Origin: Mycocentrospora acerina
Taxonomy: Eukaryota; Ascomycota; Dothideomycetes; Pleosporales
DNA: 64,000 bases
Direction of reading: 5' to 3'
Assembly: GCA_022701365.1 (NCBI GenBank)
Contig: JAKUHH010000230.1
Location: forward strand, 400,840-464,839
The notes under the pieces were generated by a model. The model was given only the letters and a program-made list of their open reading frames with translations. It was not told the DNA's origin and ran no database searches. How positions within the stretch are numbered: the first letter of the stretch is position 1; each line of letters begins with the position of its first letter. Made by a program: the position numbers and the translations under genes. Shown piece after piece: positions 57,689 to 64,000 of the stretch.

Positions 57689-58498
57689 TCAGGTAGCTAC
57701 TGTTCCGTTCCTAGCGAATGGATCGAAATTTGCATCTGTGATCCTCTGGTGCTCCATAATATTAGCGATCCATGTTGCATTTTCAGGACTATAAGTCTGC
57801 TCCACCCAGTGCAGCATCAAGTCAAGACCTGCAACTACGCCAGATGAACTCCAGATTGGCGGAGATCCTGAGTTGTCTTCCACCCATCGTGCGGACGGTA
57901 TCCAGGTGGTGTTCGGATTCGCTGCCACGGTCTTTGGCCAGGATGTCTTGTTTGTGGTTGCCTTTTTTCCGTTCATAATACCAGACCTGCCAGCCAGAGC
58001 AGCTCCGGTACAGATGGTGATGACTTGCTTGACTTTTGGTGCCGTTTTTCTAATATATGCCAACGTGGTGTTCAAGTCGGGGTTCATCCACCCTGGGCCA
58101 CCGGGTATGATAAGAACATCTAGCTCAGGTGCTGTCTCGAAGGTGTGTGTTGGGGGCAGTAGCGGATATACCGATGAATTCAAAGGGTTCATCGCTGCTG
58201 ACTGGGGCCTTGTTGTGACTGGATCCATAGTTGCTGCAATGAGTGCAATATCCGTCTTGTACAATCCTCCAATAAACTGTAATACCTCGATTGGAGCAGA
58301 GACATCCACGATATCAAACATGCGGAAGAGGACAATACCATAAGTGTGCGGTATCGTATGGTTGGTTTGGCTTGGTTCTATCTTTATCAGAGGTGAAATT
58401 CAAGCATCCGAGAAATCCTTCGTCTCACCCGTAGCTGCTGTGTTTAACAGAAGATTTATAGAAAGCGCAAAAGCGCCTAGCACACGTTGGATAGACAT
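57689..58498 (-). CDS. Secreted DJ-1/PfpI family protein
   Basis: Two exons, 58429-58498 and 57689-58377, with a 51-nt intron, give 252 aa. Exon 1 encodes a signal peptide (MSIQRVLGAFALSINLLLNTAAT). The fold follows: YGIVLFRMFDIVDVSAPIEVL with Glu54, LDVLIIPGGPGW, and ITICTGAALAG with the nucleophile Cys146 at the elbow, then the C-terminal SSGVVAGLDLMLHWVE. This is the ThiJ/PfpI branch near isonitrile hydratase and AraC-linked amidase-like proteins; Pseudomonas isonitrile hydratase belongs to this superfamily and uses a Cys. Several N-x-T/S sites fit secretion. The catalysed reaction is not shown by sequence. Its position between a copper transporter and an isocyanide synthase gene makes the isonitrile idea worth testing. 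Confidence 0.88.
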
Positions 58499-59089
58499 AG
58501 GCGACAGAAGTTGAGATGAAACCAGATGTGCAATAGACTGGAAAAAGAAAACTAGGTACAATATACCCTTCATGCACGTTGATACTTCCTAGCTTTAGTA
58601 TTGAATCATAGCCGCATTGTTCCCAAATGCCCTTATTCGTGCTGCCACCGAATGCATACTGGTCAATGGTCATGTGTGGCCGGCATTGGACAAAGAGTCT
58701 TGTTGAGTGCGCGGAATTGCGCACGTTTCTGCAAGTGGAAAGAAGGCATACTCAGGCGAAAGGAATTTCAGCAAAGGGAATAGTGGGAGCCTAACGGAAA
58801 GAAGGTAGAACAGTCTTCACATACCACCATATATTGACCGTGATTCTCTCCAAAACATCACACTTGCAATGAGAACATGTTGCTGAAGAAAAGTCCTATA
58901 ATTACTGCTTCGTCACTATTTCTACTTTGATAGCCTATTTTCAGAAAAATGCTTTAAATGCCCCAATTCCAAACGCCATAATGAAATCCCTAATGCCAAA
59001 CTGTGGGTTTTGGATCGTACTTTAAGAAAATCACTGGGTAGTCGCAATGCAAAATTGTAAACAATAAAGGAAATTATAGACATAGGAAA
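58499..59089. other. Intergenic, no gene seen
   Basis: About 590 bp with the DJ-1 gene promoter and the 3' end of the DIT1-like gene. AT-rich; no gene recognised. Confidence 0.5.
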
Positions 59090-61281
59090 TTAAGCCTTGA
59101 CCTCTTGAGCTTGAGGAGAGACAACTTGGGGAGAGGTAGGTTCTGCGGCGACTTGTGAGCCACGCATTGAGCGCAGGAAAGTAGCCATGGGGACAAGGAA
59201 GCGCAACTTGTTCTTCTCCGATGCTTGGACAAAGTGTGTATCCTGGCGCTTGAGTGGAGAGACGGCGACAGTGGGGCTCTGCTTCTCGCCCATGACGGCA
59301 ACGGAAGTCTTTGTTCGTTGAAGACCAAGAGTTGGCGAGCGAACCATGTTGAAGTTCTTCTTGTTTCCTGAGATGACAATGGGCCTGGAGCCGTCCTGGC
59401 CAGCGTTGACTACAATGGGCTTGTTCTTTCCAACCATGGGGGAGCTGATAATGATGGGCGACTGCCTCTCCTCCATAATTGGAGTAACAAGGACAATTGT
59501 GCGTTTCTTGCTGTCCATGACAGTAACTTTCTGGGTACCGACACGAGCAAGTTTGGGGATGGCGAGCTTGGGAAGTTGGGCCGGAGCAGTCGCTGGTGCG
59601 GCAGCGGGACCCGAAGTGCGCTTCAGACTGAAATAGGATCCATCGGCACCGTCAACCCACGAGCCCGTGAATTCTGGGCTTTCCAAAGCCTTTTTCGCAA
59701 CTTGCGAACGAGCAAGGTAGATGAAGTCATCACCTTCAACCTTGATGCAGCAGTTGTGCCACGGGGTTGGAATCTGGAACTCGTATGCCGGAACAGGCTC
59801 GAAACGGTTCTCAAGACTATCGATCGCCCTGACCAAGTGTTTGGGCAATAGACGGATAGCAAACTTGGGACCCTTGTTGTTGTGGGCGTGAATAGAAAGA
59901 CGGACGTAGTTGGGAAGGAGAAGCTCAGTCAAGTTAGAGTATGCCTGGTTGCGAGACATCATCTCTTCAGCGACAAGTGCAGCAGTCTTCTTCTTCTGCT
60001 TGCCACTCAAGGATTTCACTGAAGGGATATCTGCAAGATCCTCCAGCATGAATCGAGTCTGACCGCGGTAGAGCCCCAAAGCATCGGGCTCTTGCTGCTC
60101 GATCAACTGGCGGATATAAGCACGATCGGGTCCGCCGATACCAAGCATGAGCTTTCTGCACAACTCGGCTTCACCAGTAAGTTGGGTCTTGACAGGATGT
60201 GGCATCTTGTGTGAACCAGAGAGCATTTTTGACAAGCCCTGGAAACCATCGTGGTCGGCAGCGAAGATGTTCTTCAATCCCTGAAACCGGTGTTAGATTT
60301 TGAGTCTTAAGGGAGATTTTTAAAACCTACCTTGAATTGAATGGAAGGAACAGGGCCAACGTCATCGGGAAATCGCTGGGCGTAGATTGCGGCCATGCAG
60401 GCATCGTACGTGTCAATCATCTCATCGTCAACTCCGATGCAGTCCGAGAAAACGTGACCATCATTGATGACCCACATGGTCGCACCAGGCTCGTAAATTG
60501 CGTTCACCTCCTTGACGAAATCATGGAGCACATCCAAAGCAATGTGCTCAGCGAGATCTGGCATGATACCACCAACTTTGTTCGGGTTTGGAGATTTGCA
60601 GGGGAAGGCTGGGAGAGCGAGCTGAATAGGAATATTCTTCTCTACATAACCGCTGATTTAAAGTCAGAATTTAGAGTTGAGAGGATTGAGTATATAGACT
60701 TACTAAACGCGGTTCAAGAACCCTTTCCGGCCAGTGACTTCCCACTGATCGTCCTTGGACAGATTTTTCAACTTGCGTTCAAAGATCTCAGCAATCGTAT
60801 CGCAGAGCTCACGTTCCTTTATTGCCCAGGGAGTTGTAGCCTCTGTCATGGAAGCAAAGGGTTGGAACTCAGTTTCGAGGAGGATGAAGCGCTCCGACCA
60901 GATACTGAATCCGTTGGTCGCAAGAGACTTTGGTCTCGATGTTAGCATACCAAGGATTAGACCATTGTCGTGGGCAATTTCAGCAGTTGTGGTGAAAAGC
61001 TCTTCGTTTTGATATGATGGGGGAAAGTTGTTGCGAATGTTTGCAAGAGCTGGAATGTCGGCTGTGATTTGGAGAGTCTTGATCTCTTTGCCAGAGGGAA
61101 GCTGGAGACGACTCCAAGATCCCTCAGCAGCGGAACGGATGAGCTCGCTCAATTGCGACCAGATATCAGGTATGGACTTGGAGTTGATACCCTCCAGTGC
61201 CAAAAGTTCACCAGCGGCATTCCTCCAGTACATCCCCTGGATGCAATGGTAGGTAGCGACACCCTTGTTAAGAGGAGGCAT
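59090..61281 (-). CDS. DIT1: DIT1/PvcA-family isocyanide synthase
   Basis: Three exons, 60704-61281, 60331-60652 and 59090-60280 (introns 51 and 50 nt), give 696 aa. The second junction region reads YGYVEKNIPIQLALPAFPCKSPNPNKVGG, the opening block of the DIT1_PvcA domain; NDGHVFSDCIGVDD (about 257-269) follows, then GGPDRAYIRQLIEQQEP and the RLSIHAHNNKGPKFAIRLLP and IPTPWHNC blocks that close it. Yeast Dit1 acts on tyrosine and leads to formyl-tyrosine for the spore wall; bacterial PvcA/IsnA make isocyanides from amino acids with ribulose-5-phosphate. Residues 1-190 resemble the yeast N-terminal part. The last 125 residues are Ser/Pro/Lys-rich and disordered, longer than in yeast Dit1 (536 aa). 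It is divergent from a CYP56-like P450, as DIT1-DIT2 are in yeast. Confidence 0.92.
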
Positions 61282-62199
61282 TATGAAAGATGAACAAGAA
61301 GTAAGGGGTATTGGGTAACAGGAAGGTTCAAGGAACAAAGAAAAAAAAAGAAGATAACACGATGCAGAAAGTGAAGACACTGGTCTTAGTGAACGGGTTG
61401 GATGTGATGTACTGGTTTGGGTGATAAGCAAGCCATATATGAAAGAAACTCGACACGCTGTGTTTTGTGTCAGCCCTACAAGGACTATTCTTGATCAAGC
61501 AGAGTGCAATCCTCCAGCTGGCTGCGGATGGATGCATGACCAGCCACAAACGCCTGGACCACGCACCGACTGGTATGCCAATCTTTCATCTCGTTTTGAC
61601 CCGCACCGCCTTTCGGCTGGCCTGAAGTGCCAACGTTCTAGCCGGCAGTGCAAATGATTCGACATGTGCCCCCAGAGAGGGGAAACTGCATTTGCTGTCC
61701 GATGAATGGTCAGCTTGGCAGTGGCAGCCACAAGACTGGTCTATTGGAAGGAAATAACTTTGGCGCGACCTTGGTGCTGAGCGGTCTCGACGTGGAGACT
61801 CAGCCTGCCACAATGCTGCACGACCTTCAGCTCAGGGAGGTAGTGGCAGGGTCGCTAACTACGGCCACTGAGAGGTTCGTTTTCACAAGAGCGTGCAGGG
61901 CTTGGCGTAAGAGCTGAAAACGGAGTTCCCGTGCAGCTGTTAGCGCCACGAATATTACCGCGCCCAACCGTACAAATACTGTCTACCGCTGCGCCTACAC
62001 TAAATAAGGATGCACAAAGCGGGTGCACGCTCGAAGCGGGTCCAACCATGCCCCTGTTGTCTTCAGCCCACTTGCAACTCAGACCATAGTTGCTGGATGG
62101 AGGGCTGAGCTGCCATTTCTCAGAGCCAAAGAGATTTGTTCCATATATGCTCTCCTCAGCACTCGATCTGCAAACATTTGACGAAACTCAACAGCAAAA
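61282..62199. promoter_or_regulatory. Bidirectional promoter of the DIT1/DIT2-like pair
   Basis: 918 bp between two divergent start codons of one likely pathway. No other gene fits. A CATATATGAAAG stretch near 61434 may serve the DIT1-like side. Joint control is inferred from the arrangement and from the yeast pair. Confidence 0.55.
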
Positions 62200-63714
62200 A
62201 TGGTGTCGTACATGTCACTCATCTTTCTCGCGGTCTTCGGCACCTTGTTCAGTGTCATTTCCTTCTTTGTGTACCTCTTCACGCCTCCTCGCAACTTTCC
62301 CACTAATATTCCAACAATTCCATTCTATTATGCGCTTCTACCTCTATTTAAAGATTGCGATCAATCAGAGCTCTACCGCCAATATATGAAAGAACATCTT
62401 GAGAAATATGGGGCTGTCAAGTTGTTCTTTGGTGGCCGATGGAATATACTAGTCCGCAAGCCTGCATACATTGCAGAGATCTTCAAGCATGAGGATGTGT
62501 TCGCAAAGTCTGGAAACAACATCAAGATCCCCCATACTCTGCTTGCAGAATATACAGGCGAGAACATCATTAGCGCTCATGGCGAGAAATGGAAACTCTA
62601 CCAGTCAGTGATCAAACCAGCACTTCAGGCTGACCAGGACTCCACACCAATATGGAGTAACGCAAGGATCCTGAGAGACATGTTTCTGGGTGATGCGCAA
62701 AAGTCTGCTGGTGCTGGTGTGCCAATATATGTTCCGCTTCATCGACATGCTCTTGCCAACCTTTCAGAAGTGTTGTATGGGTCTAGCTTCGAGACACTGC
62801 AGCGCCCAGACGCTCCCCTCCACAAGATCCAGACGCAGATGAAGCCCCTCATCTTCAATCCCGTTTTTTTGAACTTTCCATTTCTTGATCACCTACCTAT
62901 CAAGGCAAGAAAGCTTGGACGAGTACTCAACAAGAAATTTCGCCAAACCCTTCGCGACTCCATTGCCAAAGGCCACAACCATGTTTGCGCCTCCGATGAC
63001 CCTAAAAATGTTGCCTGCCGTTTGATAGGGTCGCAAGATGATGGTATCATCACAGAGAAGGACCTCAATGATAATATCGTTAGCACCTTTCTCGCTGGTC
63101 ATGAGAATCCGCAACTCGCTCTCATGTCACTCATGTACCTCCTCGGTTCCCACCCAGACGTTCAGGAAGCAGTACGCCAGGAGATTAAGGTACTTTATCC
63201 AGATAACTCTCCTGCCGACTACGAACCTTTTTACACGGAAATTCACGATCTACCCTACCTCACTGCTGTTTGCTACGAAGGGCTACGCATGTTTCCTCCA
63301 ATCTCACAACTCATCAACCGCTGCACCACGGAACCTGTTGTTCTCGGCAACAACATTCCAGTTCCTGCAGGCGTTTACATGGGCTACAACGCATACTCCA
63401 CGAACCGTGATATCGACTTCTGGGGTAAAGATGCCGATGATTTCAAGCCAGCACGCTGGGGGAAGGACATGGAAGAGATCAATCACTTGTACCGCCGAGC
63501 CAACTCCAAGGGTGCATATATCAGCTTTCATGGAGGCAAGCGAGCATGCTTGGGACAAAAATTCGCACTGCAACAACTGCGTATCACAATCGTGGAGCTA
63601 GTGAGAGGTTGCAAGTGGACGGTGGACGAGAAATGGGACGGGCGCATGACCCCAGCTGGTCCATTATACCCACGCGCACTCACGTTAAAATTCCAGCCCG
63701 TAGAGAAGAAGTAA
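62200..63714 (+). CDS. DIT2: Cytochrome P450, CYP56/DIT2-like
   Basis: Single exon, 504 aa. An N-terminal membrane anchor (LIFLAVFGTLFSVISFFVYLF) ends in the Pro-rich hinge PPRNFPTNIPTIPFYY, close to yeast Dit2. The I-helix has AGHENPQ in place of the more common AGxxT, as in the CYP56 group. ExxR is E360-G-L-R363, and the haem loop FHGGKRACLG carries Cys450. In yeast Dit2 couples N-formyl-tyrosine to bisformyl-dityrosine. Here the partner gene is divergent at 918 bp. The product in this fungus may be dityrosine or another oxidised isocyanide/formyl amino acid. ER membrane location expected; electrons would come from a P450 reductase. Confidence 0.92.
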   Translation: MVSYMSLIFLAVFGTLFSVISFFVYLFTPPRNFPTNIPTIPFYYALLPLFKDCDQSELYRQYMKEHLEKYGAVKLFFGGRWNILVRKPAYIAEIFKHEDVFAKSGNNIKIPHTLLAEYTGENIISAHGEKWKLYQSVIKPALQADQDSTPIWSNARILRDMFLGDAQKSAGAGVPIYVPLHRHALANLSEVLYGSSFETLQRPDAPLHKIQTQMKPLIFNPVFLNFPFLDHLPIKARKLGRVLNKKFRQTLRDSIAKGHNHVCASDDPKNVACRLIGSQDDGIITEKDLNDNIVSTFLAGHENPQLALMSLMYLLGSHPDVQEAVRQEIKVLYPDNSPADYEPFYTEIHDLPYLTAVCYEGLRMFPPISQLINRCTTEPVVLGNNIPVPAGVYMGYNAYSTNRDIDFWGKDADDFKPARWGKDMEEINHLYRRANSKGAYISFHGGKRACLGQKFALQQLRITIVELVRGCKWTVDEKWDGRMTPAGPLYPRALTLKFQPVEKK

Positions 63715-64000
63715 ACATTGAAATTCTTGGATCAAATCTTGGCAAGATAGGGAGGTTGAGGGTTCATGGCGTACTTTTATGTATTGCAGGCGCATACAAA
63801 GCGGCGGCGGCGTTCTGGATGGCACACCTGCCGTGCAAGATGGTTTCCATGACGCGCGCAACACTACAGAATCGGAGGAACTGGATTTATACCATATTAA
63901 ACTATTGTTACATAAAACTTACAGCATTTTTCAATCGCACAGTTCTCAATATGCCTATCCCTTGAATGTCCTTGTTCAACATTCTCCAAAACCACCCCCC
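63715..64000. other. 3' region of the P450, window edge
   Basis: About 285 bp of 3' sequence, AT-rich, ending in a C run. An overlapping 139-codon ORF is a shadow of the P450 end. Confidence 0.5.

Noticed and set aside
1..64000. tRNA, 5S rRNA, snoRNA and CRISPR search by eye
   Set aside because: No B-box-like GGTTCGAATCC with a foldable cloverleaf and no spaced direct repeats were found; a covariance-model scan would be needed to exclude small RNAs.

Overview
The window is nuclear DNA from a filamentous ascomycete (Pezizomycotina), most likely a Dothideomycete of the Pleosporales type. The evidence is compact genes with 47-80 nt GT-AG introns, fungal-only families (Zn2Cys6 regulator, AA9 LPMO, rhamnogalacturonan acetylesterase, Dal5-like permease, DIT1/DIT2 pair) and AT-rich gene-poor patches. 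The class-level guess is inference. I see 26 protein genes I would defend, plus one probably broken gene, one weak small candidate, and one likely solo LTR. No rRNA, tRNA or CRISPR was recognised. Exon borders were worked out by hand from reading frames and splice sites.

Left part (1-22.5 kb): GNAT acetyltransferase; UTP18 (ribosome small-subunit processome); a large mucin-like membrane protein; a two-finger CCCH protein; a 4-coumarate:CoA-ligase-like enzyme; a rhamnogalacturonan acetylesterase divergent from a six-exon Zn2Cys6 regulator whose DNA-binding domain lies in three short 5' exons; an Atg15-type lipase; a second GNAT.

Middle (23.5-48.6 kb): Dal5-like MFS permease; STRAP-like WD40 protein; RNA 3'-phosphate cyclase; mitochondrial Mdl1-like ABC half transporter; an AT-rich transposon-scarred patch with a solo LTR; mitochondrial cupin; an FMN-less CPR/CysJ-type reductase; AA9 LPMO; Cdc37; Rtt103-like CID protein; clathrin light chain; MYND protein. 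Most are housekeeping.

Right part (49.5-64 kb): BTB protein; a frameshifted secreted/membrane protein; DsbA/FrnE oxidoreductase; then the most interesting block. A cysteine-rich metallothionein (18 Cys in 74 aa) converges on a Ctr copper transporter. These are followed by a secreted DJ-1/PfpI protein (the superfamily that includes isonitrile hydratase) and a divergent pair of a DIT1/PvcA-family isocyanide synthase and a CYP56/DIT2-like P450. DIT1/DIT2 pairs are known from yeast dityrosine synthesis. The physical grouping with two copper-handling genes and a possible isonitrile-modifying enzyme is the candidate system here. Whether the genes act together is inference.
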